Positions 40,305 through 49,145 are shown, counted from the first letter of the stretch. The stretch: DNA of 64,000 nucleotides from Lachnospiraceae bacterium (GCA_902363555.1 CABJAM010000001.1:434001-498000), one strand, 5' to 3'. Notes: a model not told the origin generated them from the letters alone. Numbers and translations: made by a program.

Positions 40305-41807
40305 TTATATCATACATGAAATAATATCCTGTTCCCCAAGCTCTGCCGACCGCCGGAAGGTACCAGAAATTTTTCCATCCTTCATTACGATAATCCTGTC
40401 GCTCATACCTATTAATTCCGGCATTTCCTCTGAGATCATAATTATTGACTTACCTTGTGCCGTTAGTTGTTCCATCAGACGGTATATAGATGCTTTTACG
40501 CCAATATCAATTCCTCTTGTTGGGCAATCTAAAATCAGAACTTCAGAATCATTGGCCAGCCATTTAGCAATTACTACTTTTTGTTTGTTCCCCCCACTCA
40601 AAGCCGATACAGTCTGGTTTACTCCTGACATTTTAACGTTCATCAAAGTTCCCTTTTCTTTGGCAAGCCTTTTTTCGTGCCCGGGCAAAACAAAAATCCC
40701 TTTTTTTAACTTATCCATTGATGAAAGGCAGATATTTTCCTGAATCGTAGAATTCAGCATTAATGCCTCCTGATCTCTATTCTTAGATAAATATGCCATC
40801 TTATTCTTTACCGCACATTGAGGGTTTTTTATTTGCTGGTTTGCAGCAGTTAATGTTACCTTACCTTGGTCTGGCTTATCTATTCCAAAAATCATACGTC
40901 CCAGTTGATGCATACCACAGTCTGTCAAACCGCCAATTCCCAATATTTCGCCCTTATGTAAATCAAACGATACGTGACGTACAAGCCCTTCAAAGCAAAG
41001 ATTTTCAACCTTTAACACGATTTCTTCACATTTATGTGCCTCAAAATTATCCCGGTAATAATGCTCTCCTAATTCTCGTCCGATCATTAGAGACTTTAAA
41101 AGTGACTCATCTAAATCTTTCTTCGCCACTGTACGTACAAAATGCCCATCCCGCATGACAGAAACCCCATCCGCATGCTCCATCAGTTCTTCTATATCAT
41201 GAGAAATACATATTACACACTTTTCTTCATCCGCTAACCGATGCATGACTTCATACATAATGGTTCTTCCCCGCTGAGACAAAGCGGTTGTTGTCTCATC
41301 CACAATCAAAATATCGGGATTGCTGTATAAGGCTCGTCCAACCTCTAGCAGTTTTCTATCCTCAAATGATAGACTATTGACATTCGTTGTCGGCTTCACG
41401 TTCTCCAGAGATACCTGCTCCAACACTCTTTTTGCTTTCTGGTTCATTTGTTTTTTATCGACAACACCATTTTTCGCAAATTGTTTTTCCAGGCCAAGAA
41501 ATATATTTTCTGCAACTGTCAAATTATTGATAGTAGCCATTTCCTGGACTACCATACATATTTTATGTTCAATTGCATCCATCATATTGCCCGGTACATA
41601 TATGCTCCCCTTTAAAAGCATCTTGCCGGAATCCGGTTCATGTACTCCCATTATGATATTGGATACTGTAGATTTACCAGAACCATTTTCTCCAATAAGC
41701 CCGCGAATTTCTCCCGGAAAGAAGTCAATACTAACATCCATAAGTGCTTTCGTAGAACCAAATGTTTTTGTAATCTGTCGAATCTGCAATATTGGCTCTT
41801 TTTTCAT
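40305..41807 (-). CDS. Sugar-type ABC transporter ATPase with two nucleotide-binding domains
   Basis: The product has 500 residues with two fused ATP-binding domains, as in RbsA/MglA. Domain 1 has an intact Walker A (GENGSGKST) and Walker B (ILIVDETTTAL) but a broken signature (LSFEDRKLLE). Domain 2 has a good signature (LSGGNKQKV) but no real Walker A (GGLTDCGMHQ), and its catalytic glutamate is cysteine (LILDCPTRGID). Because sites form across the domains, this gives one complete site and one fully degenerate site. GGAGGG precedes the ATG at 41807; it is the first gene of the operon. Confidence 0.93.
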   Translation of the reverse strand: MKKEPILQIRQITKTFGSTKALMDVSIDFFPGEIRGLIGENGSGKSTVSNIIMGVHEPDSGKMLLKGSIYVPGNMMDAIEHKICMVVQEMATINNLTVAENIFLGLEKQFAKNGVVDKKQMNQKAKRVLEQVSLENVKPTTNVNSLSFEDRKLLEVGRALYSNPDILIVDETTTALSQRGRTIMYEVMHRLADEEKCVICISHDIEELMEHADGVSVMRDGHFVRTVAKKDLDESLLKSLMIGRELGEHYYRDNFEAHKCEEIVLKVENLCFEGLVRHVSFDLHKGEILGIGGLTDCGMHQLGRMIFGIDKPDQGKVTLTAANQQIKNPQCAVKNKMAYLSKNRDQEALMLNSTIQENICLSSMDKLKKGIFVLPGHEKRLAKEKGTLMNVKMSGVNQTVSALSGGNKQKVVIAKWLANDSEVLILDCPTRGIDIGVKASIYRLMEQLTAQGKSIIMISEEMPELIGMSDRIIVMKDGKISGTFRRSAELGEQDIISCMI

Positions 41808-41847
41808 ATGCTCCCTCCATTTCTAAATGTTTATCTAATATACAAAT

Positions 41848-41877
41848 ATTATAAGTTTCTTTTCTTATGGCGTCCAA
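41848..41877 (-). promoter_or_regulatory. Promoter for the sugar ABC importer operon
   Basis: On the minus strand TTGGAC (41877-41872), an 18-base spacer and a perfect TATAAT (41853-41848), about 40 bases ahead of the ATPase start. Confidence 0.68.
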
Positions 41878-42011
41878 TAATGAATTTTGGAGAAAGTTAT
41901 AACCATATGGAATATCTTGTGCTTTTTATATTCCGAAAATATAATCATTGTAAAAAAACAATGTACTGCGGCACCAGTACTATTGGGGGAGTATTTCAGA
42001 CAGGTATGTGT

Positions 42012-42038
42012 AGCAGTCCGGCCCCTCTGAATGGTTAC
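42012..42038. repeat. Small dispersed palindrome, copy 3
   Basis: AGCAGTCCGGCC-N6-GAATGGTTAC, a diverged member of the AACAGTTC/GAACGGTTAC family. Confidence 0.5.
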
Positions 42039-42046
42039 CTATGAGG

Positions 42047-42099
42047 TTTAAAATATAAAACTTTTTGTTTAAAACCAGTTGACAACTCCGTCGAAATAT
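42047..42099 (+). repeat. 53-bp direct repeat, right copy
   Basis: Right partner of 35075-35127 (five differences). It marks the right edge of the AT-rich island and supplies the A/T-rich upstream region and TTGACA box of the pot promoter. Confidence 0.88.
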
Positions 42100-42106
42100 G
42101 TATAAT
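42079..42106 (+). promoter_or_regulatory. Strong promoter ahead of the XRE-cupin/pot operon
   Basis: Perfect TTGACA at 42079-42084, a 16-base spacer and a perfect TATAAT at 42101-42106, with A/T tracts upstream like an UP element. The -35 box lies inside the 53-bp repeat and the -10 box just outside it. Confidence 0.75.
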
Positions 42107-42356
42107 GTTATTTGTTTAGCATAAGTGAATTATTTGTTTACAAGCCCTCGGATGCAGCCGGCCCTTATATATGCCGCTGAACCGGGGTTTTTATCGGGAG
42201 TCATCTGCCAGCAGCGGGATTCGCAGCGCTGTCGGCCAAATTGTCACAGTTCAGATGGGCGAATTGTTGCGACAAATTCACAGCACGTGCGGCGGCCGGT
42301 TAAATCAGGTTTTCGGGCCGTTCAGCCGGCATTGATGCGGAAAGGTACGTGAGAAG

Positions 42357-42890
42357 ATGCAGATTGGAGAAAAGTTAAAGCGGCTGAGAGTAAAAAATCA
42401 GTTGACATTGGAAGAACTGGCGAATCGGAGCGAGCTGTCCAAAGGGTTTTTATCCCAGGTGGAACGTAATCTGACATCGCCCTCGATCGCCACGCTGGCC
42501 GATATTCTGGAAGCGCTGGGAACGACGCTGGGCGAATTTTTTGCGGAAGAGAAAGATGAAAAGATTGTTTTTAAGAGCAGCGATTTCTTTGTAAATGAGC
42601 AGGAAAACTATCGGGTCTCCTACATCGTGCCCAATGCGCAGAAAAACTGCATGGAGCCCATACTTCTGGAGCTTGGCCGGGGCGGCCGCTCCGAGGAGCT
42701 TTCTCCCAATGAGGCCGAGGAATTCGGTTACGTATTGCAGGGGAAGGTGACGCTTCATTACGGTGAAATTACTCTGGCCGTTAAAAAAGGGCAGACCTTC
42801 TATTTTAAAGGCGACCGCACACATTATATCAGCAACGACGGAGATGGAACGGCAAAGGTCATCTGGGTATCTAATCCGCCAACGTTTTAG
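42357..42890 (+). CDS. XRE family regulator with cupin sensor domain
   Basis: The product has 177 residues. An N-terminal helix-turn-helix (LTLEELANRSELSKGFLSQV, NLTSPSIATLADILEALGTT) is followed by a cupin barrel at about 105-175 (FGYVLQGKVTLHYGEITLAV; GDRTHYISNDGDGTAKVIWV). This arrangement is typical of regulators placed in front of polyamine transport operons, such as PuuR-like proteins, where the cupin senses the polyamine or a derivative. It is separated from potA by 44 bases on the same strand and should control the pot genes. Confidence 0.92.
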   Translation: MQIGEKLKRLRVKNQLTLEELANRSELSKGFLSQVERNLTSPSIATLADILEALGTTLGEFFAEEKDEKIVFKSSDFFVNEQENYRVSYIVPNAQKNCMEPILLELGRGGRSEELSPNEAEEFGYVLQGKVTLHYGEITLAVKKGQTFYFKGDRTHYISNDGDGTAKVIWVSNPPTF

Positions 42891-42934
42891 GCTTGCGGCC
42901 GCACAGCCACATCTTTTTATAAAGGAGCAGGAAG

Positions 42935-43978
42935 ATGAATAAGTTAATCGAATTAAAGAATCTGACAAAAAACTTTGATGACCAGCAGGTGCTGCGGGGC
43001 ATTAATCTGGATATCCATGAAAATGAATTTCTGACCCTGCTGGGGCCCAGCGGCTGCGGAAAGACGACGACGCTGCGGATCATCGCCGGGTTTGAGGAGC
43101 CCAGCGACGGCCAGGTGCTGTTTAACGGCATAGAGATATCCAAGGTACCGCCCTATAAACGGGAGGTTAACACGGTTTTTCAAAAGTATGCGCTTTTTCC
43201 GCACATGAATGTGTTTGATAATATTGCCTTTGGGCTGCATATAAAAAAGATGGATAAAACGGTCATCCGGCAAAAGGTGGAGCGGATGCTGACGCTTGTT
43301 GGACTGGAGGGCTTCGGCAGCCGGGATGTGACCCTGCTTTCTGGCGGACAGCAGCAGCGTGTGGCCATTGCCCGGGCTCTGGTCAATGAGCCCAAGGTAC
43401 TGCTCCTGGATGAGCCCCTGGGCGCTTTGGATGCCAAGATGCGCAAGGAGATGCAGCGGGAGCTGAAAAAGATCCAGCAGGAGGTTGGCATTACCTTTAT
43501 TTATGTGACCCACGATCAGGAGGAGGCGCTTTCCATGTCCGATACGGTGGTCGTTATGAATGACGGTGAAATCCAGCAGATCGGTTCCCCCATTGATATT
43601 TATAATGAGCCGGAAAACCGCTTTGTCGCCAAATTTATCGGTGAGTCCAATATTATCGAGGGAACGATGATACGGGATTATCTTGTGGAATTTGACGGGT
43701 ATCAGTTTGTCTGCGTGGACAAGGGCTTTGAGGACAATGAGCCTATTGAGGTGGTATTGCGCCCGGAGGATCTGGATATCGTAGAGCCGGATATGGCAAA
43801 GCTTACGGGAACAGTGCGCTCTGTCACCTTTAAGGGTGTCCATTACGAGATTCTTGTGGAAACCGAAAAGAGGGTTTACATGGTGCATACGACGGATTAC
43901 GCTGAGGTGGGCCTGGAGGTCGGCCTGCTTTTCGGACCTGAGGACATCCATGTCATGTGCCAGATGGGAGGGTACTGA
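42935..43978 (+). CDS. potA: Spermidine/putrescine ABC transporter ATPase
   Basis: The product has 347 residues. Walker A GPSGCGKTT, Q loop, signature LLSGGQQQRVAIARAL, Walker B VLLLDEPLGALD and a C-terminal TOBE-type regulatory domain (EVVLRPEDLDIVEP ... MVHTTDYAEVGLEVGLLF). It powers polyamine uptake with the PotB and PotC channels. AAGGAG lies ahead of the ATG. Its stop overlaps the potB start (TGATG), implying translational coupling. Confidence 0.95.
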   Translation: MNKLIELKNLTKNFDDQQVLRGINLDIHENEFLTLLGPSGCGKTTTLRIIAGFEEPSDGQVLFNGIEISKVPPYKREVNTVFQKYALFPHMNVFDNIAFGLHIKKMDKTVIRQKVERMLTLVGLEGFGSRDVTLLSGGQQQRVAIARALVNEPKVLLLDEPLGALDAKMRKEMQRELKKIQQEVGITFIYVTHDQEEALSMSDTVVVMNDGEIQQIGSPIDIYNEPENRFVAKFIGESNIIEGTMIRDYLVEFDGYQFVCVDKGFEDNEPIEVVLRPEDLDIVEPDMAKLTGTVRSVTFKGVHYEILVETEKRVYMVHTTDYAEVGLEVGLLFGPEDIHVMCQMGGY

Positions 43979-44796
43979 TGAAACATTTTAAAAAACTGAC
44001 ATACCCGTATGTCCTCTGGTCGGTGATTATGATCGCCATTCCGCTGGTGCTCATAGCCCTGTATGCATTTACCACTGATGGCAATACGGTAAAAACACTG
44101 AATTTTACGCTGGATAATTTCGGACGGATCATGGAGCCCACGTATTTGAATGTGTTCTGGAAGTCCGTCAAGCTTGGAACGATCACCACGTTGATCTGCC
44201 TGCTCATCGGCTACCCGCTGGCATTTATCATTTCCCGGTGCAAGGAGGAGGTTCAGGGGCTGCTGATCCTGGCTGTAACGATTCCGACCTGGATCAATAT
44301 GCTTTTGCGGACCTACGCCTGGATGAACCTATTGGCGGACAATGGTATTATCAACAACCTTCTGGGCAAGCTGGGCATTTCGCCGCTGTCCATGATGTAT
44401 ACGGATTTTTCGGTCATCCTCGGTATGGTGTGCAACTTCCTGCCGTTTATGATCATTCCTATCCACACATCCCTGAGTAAAATGGACCATTCGCTTATTG
44501 AAGCGTCCTATGATCTTGGGGCCAATAAAATCCAGACCTTCCAGAAGGTCATTTTAAAGCTGTCCATGCCCGGTGTATTTAATGGAGTGGTGATGGTCTT
44601 TTTGATGTCCATATCTTCCTTTGTTATTCCCAAGCTTTTGGGCGGCGGCCAATACGTGCTCATCGGTAACCTGATCGAGTCTCAGTTTATCTCTGTGGGC
44701 GACTGGAATTTCGGCAGCGCGATCTCGCTGCTTTTGGCGGCTATTATTTTAGTATTTATGAAACTGATGAAGAAAATCGACCCACAGGACGATTAG
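43978..44796 (+). CDS. potB: Spermidine/putrescine ABC transporter permease
   Basis: The product has 272 residues and six membrane helices. The EAA loop DHSLIEASYDLGANKIQTFQ docks on PotA. The sequence opens MKHFKKLTYPYVLWSVIMIA and contains IPTWINMLLRTYAWMNLL, typical of PotB. The ATG at 43978 shares its A with the potA stop codon and has GGGAGGG seven bases upstream, which is why I prefer it to a codon within potA. Confidence 0.94.
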   Translation: MKHFKKLTYPYVLWSVIMIAIPLVLIALYAFTTDGNTVKTLNFTLDNFGRIMEPTYLNVFWKSVKLGTITTLICLLIGYPLAFIISRCKEEVQGLLILAVTIPTWINMLLRTYAWMNLLADNGIINNLLGKLGISPLSMMYTDFSVILGMVCNFLPFMIIPIHTSLSKMDHSLIEASYDLGANKIQTFQKVILKLSMPGVFNGVVMVFLMSISSFVIPKLLGGGQYVLIGNLIESQFISVGDWNFGSAISLLLAAIILVFMKLMKKIDPQDD

Positions 44797-44805
44797 GAGG
44801 GGCAG

Positions 44806-46677
44806 ATGAAAGGTTTAAAACATTTTTTCTCAAGATTTTATATGGTTTTATGCTTCGTGTTCTTTTACCTGCCCATATTGGTGACCGTCGTATTTTCATT
44901 TAACTCGTCCAAATCGCTGACCAATTTTACGGGCGTGTCCATGCGCTGGTATCAGGAGCTTTTATCCAACAGCGAGATCATGTCGGCGGTTTACGTATCT
45001 GTGACGGTGGCTCTGCTTTCCACGGCCATTTCCACCATCCTTGGCACGCTGACGGCGCTGGGGCTTTCCAAGTCGCGGAAATTTTTAAAGGAATATTTGC
45101 TGAATATCAATAATATTCCGATCCTGAACCCGGAGATCGTATCGGCCATCTCCCTGATGCTGCTGTTTTCCTCTATGGGGCTGCCCAAGGGCTACTGGAC
45201 CATGCTGCTGGCGCATATCAGCTTTTGTACGCCATTTGTTATTACAAGCGTATACCCAAAGGTGCGCAGTCTGGACCCCAATCTGGCCAATGCGGCCATG
45301 GACCTGGGAGCAACGCCGTTTCAGGCGCTTATAAAGGTCATTATACCGATCATACGGCCCGGGATTTTTGCCGGAGCACTGCTGGCCTTTACAATGTCCT
45401 TTGACGACTTTGTTATTTCCTATTTTGTGTCCGGCAATGGTGTGAAAAATATTTCCATCATTGTTTACAATATGACCAAGCGTATCAACCCGACGATCAA
45501 CGCCCTGTCCACCATCGTTATCGTGGTTATTGTGGCGATCCTTGTGTGCGTCAACGTGATCCCCATGATCCACAAAAAGCGCCGGGCGAAGAAGGCTCCC
45601 GCCAATTATTCGAGCCACCGCAAACGCCGTTATATCGCGGCAGTGCTGGCCTGCGTGCTGATGATCAGTATTGTGGCAGGTATTTCCCAGGCCTCCAAGG
45701 GCGGACGGAAGGTGCTCCATGTCTACAATGCCGGCGAGTATATTAATCCTGACCTTATTACCCAGTTCCAGGAAGAATATGGCTGTACGATCATGTACGA
45801 AACCTTTGAGTCCAACGAGATGATGTATACAAAGCTGAGCAGTGGTGAGAGCTATGACGTAATTATTCCGTCAGATTATATGATCGAGCGGCTGATCCGG
45901 GAGGATTACCTCCAGCCCATCCAGTGGGATCTGATATCCAATAAGGACAATCTCATGGACGAAGTGGTGAATAAGAGCTACGACCCGGGCAATGTCTACT
46001 CGGCGCCATATTTCTGGGGAACGGTTGGTATTCTCTATAATAAAAATATCGTCAGCGCGGATGATCTGCAGGATGGATGGAATGTGCTGATGAACGAGAA
46101 GTTTAAGGGAAATATCTATATGTATGATTCCGAGCGCGATTCGTTCATGGTGGCATTAAAGGCTCTGGGCTATTCCATGAATACCCATGAGGAGAGCGAG
46201 ATCACGGATGCCTATAACTGGCTTATAAAACAACGGGATACGATGGAACCGGTGTACGCCGGCGACGATGTGATCGATAATATGATTACCGGAAATAAGG
46301 CTATGGCCATCGTTTATTCGGGAGACGGCGCTTATATTATGACTGAAAATGAGGATATGGGCTATTTTACACCGGCGGAGGGCACCAATATATGGTACGA
46401 TGCCATGGTGATCACTAAGGACTGCCGGGAGGTTGAGCTGGCCCATGAATTTATTGACTTTATGCTGCGGGATGATGTGGCGCTGGCCAATACGGAGCAT
46501 GTGGGATACAGCTCCTGTGTAACCTCGGCCTTTGAGGAAATGCAGGTAACCACATATGAAGGAATTAATGCTTATGTTCCGGATACAGAAAATAAAAATA
46601 ACGAGATTTTTGCCTACCAGGAAGCGGAGCTGAAACGGATTTTTGCCGAATTGTGGACGAAGGTGAAGGCGAAGTAA
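44806..46677 (+). CDS. potC: PotC permease fused to PotD polyamine-binding domain
   Basis: The product has 623 residues. Residues 1-255 are a PotC-type permease with six helices and the EAA loop NAAMDLGATPFQALIKVIIP. A basic linker (HKKRRAKKAPANYSSHRKRR) leads to a seventh helix at about 276-294, after which residues 303-623 form a complete PotD-type solute-binding protein (VLHVYNAGEYINPDLITQF; DVIIPSDYMIERLIREDYLQ; APYFWGTVGILYNK). The binding domain is thus tied to the channel outside the membrane instead of being a separate lipoprotein. This fusion is known in several Firmicutes. AGGAGGGG precedes the ATG. Confidence 0.94.
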   Translation: MKGLKHFFSRFYMVLCFVFFYLPILVTVVFSFNSSKSLTNFTGVSMRWYQELLSNSEIMSAVYVSVTVALLSTAISTILGTLTALGLSKSRKFLKEYLLNINNIPILNPEIVSAISLMLLFSSMGLPKGYWTMLLAHISFCTPFVITSVYPKVRSLDPNLANAAMDLGATPFQALIKVIIPIIRPGIFAGALLAFTMSFDDFVISYFVSGNGVKNISIIVYNMTKRINPTINALSTIVIVVIVAILVCVNVIPMIHKKRRAKKAPANYSSHRKRRYIAAVLACVLMISIVAGISQASKGGRKVLHVYNAGEYINPDLITQFQEEYGCTIMYETFESNEMMYTKLSSGESYDVIIPSDYMIERLIREDYLQPIQWDLISNKDNLMDEVVNKSYDPGNVYSAPYFWGTVGILYNKNIVSADDLQDGWNVLMNEKFKGNIYMYDSERDSFMVALKALGYSMNTHEESEITDAYNWLIKQRDTMEPVYAGDDVIDNMITGNKAMAIVYSGDGAYIMTENEDMGYFTPAEGTNIWYDAMVITKDCREVELAHEFIDFMLRDDVALANTEHVGYSSCVTSAFEEMQVTTYEGINAYVPDTENKNNEIFAYQEAELKRIFAELWTKVKAK

Positions 46678-46700
46678 ATGAAAGGTTTGTTCAAAACAGT

Positions 46701-47219
46701 ATGAATGATGCAAATATTAGGCTCCGGCAGACGGATACGTCTGATCTGCCGGAGGGGATGGCGCTGATACGAATGGCGGTACAATTTATGAAAAGCCATG
46801 GAATCTGTCAGTGGAATGATGGGTACCCCAATGAAGGGAAGATTTTGGAGGATATCCGGCAGGGGGAAAGCTATGTGTGCCTGTGCGGTGAAAAGATCGT
46901 GGGTACGGCGGCTTTGTCTTTGCGGGAGGAGGTTACTTACCGGAAGATTTATGACGGTCAGTGGCTGACGGACGGTGATTATGGGGTGATCCACAGGATT
47001 GCTGTGGACGATACATATAAAGGCCGGGGGATTGCCGGACGGTTTGTGGATCATATCGAAAAAATGTGTATAAGTTCGGGAATTTCTTCGGTGCGTGTGG
47101 ATACCCATACGGATAATGTGCCGATGCAGAAAATGCTTATAAACCGGGGGTTTTGTAAGTGTGGAAATATATTGCTGGCCAATGGCGATCCGCGGGTGGC
47201 GTTTGAGAAAATTTTGTAA
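46701..47219 (+). CDS. GNAT family N-acetyltransferase
   Basis: The product has 172 residues of the GNAT fold. The acetyl-CoA site VIHRIAVDDTYKGRGIAGRF and the later VRVDTHTDNVPMQKMLINRG are clear. It should transfer an acetyl group to an amine; the substrate is unknown. Placement right after the polyamine importer makes a polyamine or amino-sugar substrate tempting, but nothing in the sequence proves that. The start is uncertain: the ATG at 46701 has only a distant AAAGG, and an in-frame GTG at 46653 would overlap potC. Confidence 0.85.
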   Translation: MNDANIRLRQTDTSDLPEGMALIRMAVQFMKSHGICQWNDGYPNEGKILEDIRQGESYVCLCGEKIVGTAALSLREEVTYRKIYDGQWLTDGDYGVIHRIAVDDTYKGRGIAGRFVDHIEKMCISSGISSVRVDTHTDNVPMQKMLINRGFCKCGNILLANGDPRVAFEKIL

Positions 47220-47244
47220 CAGTTTGGCCTCTCTGGACTGCTAT
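47218..47244. repeat. Small dispersed palindrome, copy 4
   Basis: AACAGTTTGGCC-N6-GGACTGCTAT, starting in the stop codon of the acetyltransferase gene; a diverged member of the family. Confidence 0.5.
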
Positions 47245-47261
47245 AAATAACTGGAGTGTAT

Positions 47262-48491
47262 ATGAAAAGAATAAGAGATAATTATAACCATACGATCTAC
47301 GCGTCTTATATTGGCTATATTACTCAGGCCATTATTAATAATTTTATACCGCTGCTTTTTTTGACGTTTCAGCGTTCCTATCACATTTCCCTGGATAAGA
47401 TCGCGCTGCTCGTATCGCTGAACTTTGGTGTTCAGTTGATCGTGGATTTTCTGGCCGCCAAGTTTGTGGACCGGATCGGTTACCGTATCAGCATTGTGTG
47501 CGCTCATGTGCTCTGCTGCGCCGGGCTGCTGGGGCTTTCGGTGTTTCCGGATGTATTTCCGGACGCTTATGCGGGAATTGTGGCGGCCGTGATGCTCTAT
47601 GCGGTGGGCGGCGGCCTGATCGAAGTGCTGGTCAGTCCGATCGTGGAGGCCTGTCCTACGGATAAAAAAGAGGGCGCTATGAGCCTGCTCCATTCCTTTT
47701 ACTGCTGGGGGCATGTATTTGTCGTGCTGATGAGTACATTGTTCTTTACGCTTGTGGGGATCGAAAATTGGCGGATACTTTCGTGTCTGTGGGCCATTGT
47801 GCCGCTGGTGAACTGCTTTTACTTTATGGCGGTGCCGATTCAGGTGCTGGTGGAGGATGGACAGGGAATGTCCATTGGCCAGCTCCTCAAAAATAAAGTA
47901 TTCTGGATTTTGTTTCTTTTGATGCTGTGCGCCGGGGCCAGCGAACAGGGGATGAGCCAGTGGGCGTCGGCATTTGCCGAGAATGGTCTGGGCGTTTCAA
48001 AAACGGTGGGAGACCTGGCGGGGCCCTGTGCTTTTGCCATATTTATGGGCTGCTCCAGGCTGTTTTACGGAAAGTTCAGCGAGAAAATAAAGCTTCAGAA
48101 GTTTATGCTCCTCAGTTGCGGCTTATGTGTGTTCAGCTATATTTTAGCGGGGCTGGCGCCGCTGCCGTTTTTTAATCTGGTGGGCTGTGCTCTGTGCGGT
48201 TTGTCCGTGGGGATCATGTGGCCGGGGAGCTTTAGTATGGCGGCAAAAGCGTTGAACCGGGGCGGCACGGCCATGTTTGCGCTGCTGGCGCTGGCCGGGG
48301 ATCTGGGATGCTCCTCGGGACCTGCGGTGGTGGGCTTTGTTTCCGAAGCTTTGGGCGGTAATCTGAAGCTGGGTGTGCTGGCCGCCATCGGTTTTCCCAT
48401 ATTACTTGCATTTGGGATCGGGCTGTGCAGAAAAAATACGGCTCCGCAATTAAGCGAAGCCGCGGATATCCACGTGGCTGATGTAGAGTGA
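47262..48491 (+). CDS. MFS transporter
   Basis: The product has 409 residues and about 12 membrane helices of the major facilitator superfamily. The loop between helices 2 and 3 reads DFLAAKFVDRIGYR, a form of the MFS signature. It resembles the FucP/YfkF-like sugar or drug branch without a clear substrate. The ATG at 47262 follows GGAG with good spacing. Its last 42 bases overlap, tail to tail, the end of the NrdG-like gene on the other strand. Confidence 0.87.
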   Translation: MKRIRDNYNHTIYASYIGYITQAIINNFIPLLFLTFQRSYHISLDKIALLVSLNFGVQLIVDFLAAKFVDRIGYRISIVCAHVLCCAGLLGLSVFPDVFPDAYAGIVAAVMLYAVGGGLIEVLVSPIVEACPTDKKEGAMSLLHSFYCWGHVFVVLMSTLFFTLVGIENWRILSCLWAIVPLVNCFYFMAVPIQVLVEDGQGMSIGQLLKNKVFWILFLLMLCAGASEQGMSQWASAFAENGLGVSKTVGDLAGPCAFAIFMGCSRLFYGKFSEKIKLQKFMLLSCGLCVFSYILAGLAPLPFFNLVGCALCGLSVGIMWPGSFSMAAKALNRGGTAMFALLALAGDLGCSSGPAVVGFVSEALGGNLKLGVLAAIGFPILLAFGIGLCRKNTAPQLSEAADIHVADVE

Positions 48492-49145
48492 GAGCATTTC
48501 CTTCATCTGGAGCATCTCCTGTTTGGTGTAGCTGGAGAATACGGGCATGATGACGTCGTCGCCCTCGGTATAGGGCTGGAGATAGTAGGCTTTGGCGCCG
48601 CACAGCCATTGTCCGATGGCCTCGATATCTTCCCACTGATGAAGCTCTTTGGCTACGGTCGTCCGAAATTCATAATCGATCTCAGAATCTCTCAGTAAAT
48701 CTACCGAGAGCTTGATCCGGGTCAGATCCAGATTGGAAATGCCGGCGGCTTTTGCGTAGTTTTCCTGAGAATTTTTTATGTCCATGGCAATGTAATCCGC
48801 CAGATTATTTTTCAATATATGGGAGAGATGGGTGGGGTCATAGCCGTTGGTGTCGATTTTGACTTTGTAGCCCATCATTTTTACGTTATATAAAAATTCA
48901 CACAGGTCATCCTGCAGCAGCGGCTCCCCTCCGGTGATGCACACGCCCTCCAGGGCAACCTTTCTCCGCTCTAAAAACGCGTAGATTTCATCTAAGGGCA
49001 TGGATTCGATGCGCTGTGGATGCATGACCAGGGATTTGTTGTGGCAGTACGGGCAGCGGAAGTCACAGCCGCCGGTGAATATTGTGGCAGCGACGTGGCC
49101 CGGGTAATCCAGAAGCGTTGTCTTAGCTAAACCTTTTATCTCCAT
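48450..49145 (-). CDS. Radical SAM activating enzyme, anaerobic ribonucleotide reductase type
   Basis: This 231-residue glycyl-radical activase has the CxxxCxxC cluster at C27, C31 and C34 (TGGCDFRCPYCHN), then the SAM-binding ITGGEPLL motif and VKIDTNGYDP. The opening KGLAKTTLLDYPGHVAATIF matches the second NrdG family, which generates the glycyl radical of the anaerobic class III ribonucleotide reductase. The nrdD gene is not in this window. I take the ATG at 49145 (AAGGAG upstream); the frame further upstream runs through a tandem repeat and is not protein-like. Confidence 0.9.
   Translation of the reverse strand: MEIKGLAKTTLLDYPGHVAATIFTGGCDFRCPYCHNKSLVMHPQRIESMPLDEIYAFLERRKVALEGVCITGGEPLLQDDLCEFLYNVKMMGYKVKIDTNGYDPTHLSHILKNNLADYIAMDIKNSQENYAKAAGISNLDLTRIKLSVDLLRDSEIDYEFRTTVAKELHQWEDIEAIGQWLCGAKAYYLQPYTEGDDVIMPVFSSYTKQEMLQMKEMLSLYISHVDIRGFA

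Larger units (their letters stand above)
41808..42356. other. 549-base divergent regulatory region
   Basis: It contains, in order, the minus-strand promoter of the sugar importer (41848-41877), a small palindrome (42012-42038), the right 53-bp repeat (42047-42099) and the plus-strand promoter (42079-42106). A long leader of about 240 bases precedes the XRE-cupin gene and holds the dyad AAATTGTC...GACAAATT (42238-42276). No gene seen. Confidence 0.6.

Noticed and set aside
41640..42044. Plus-strand open frame running out of the ATPase region
   Set aside because: It is antisense to the ATPase gene start and the intergenic region, with no family resemblance.
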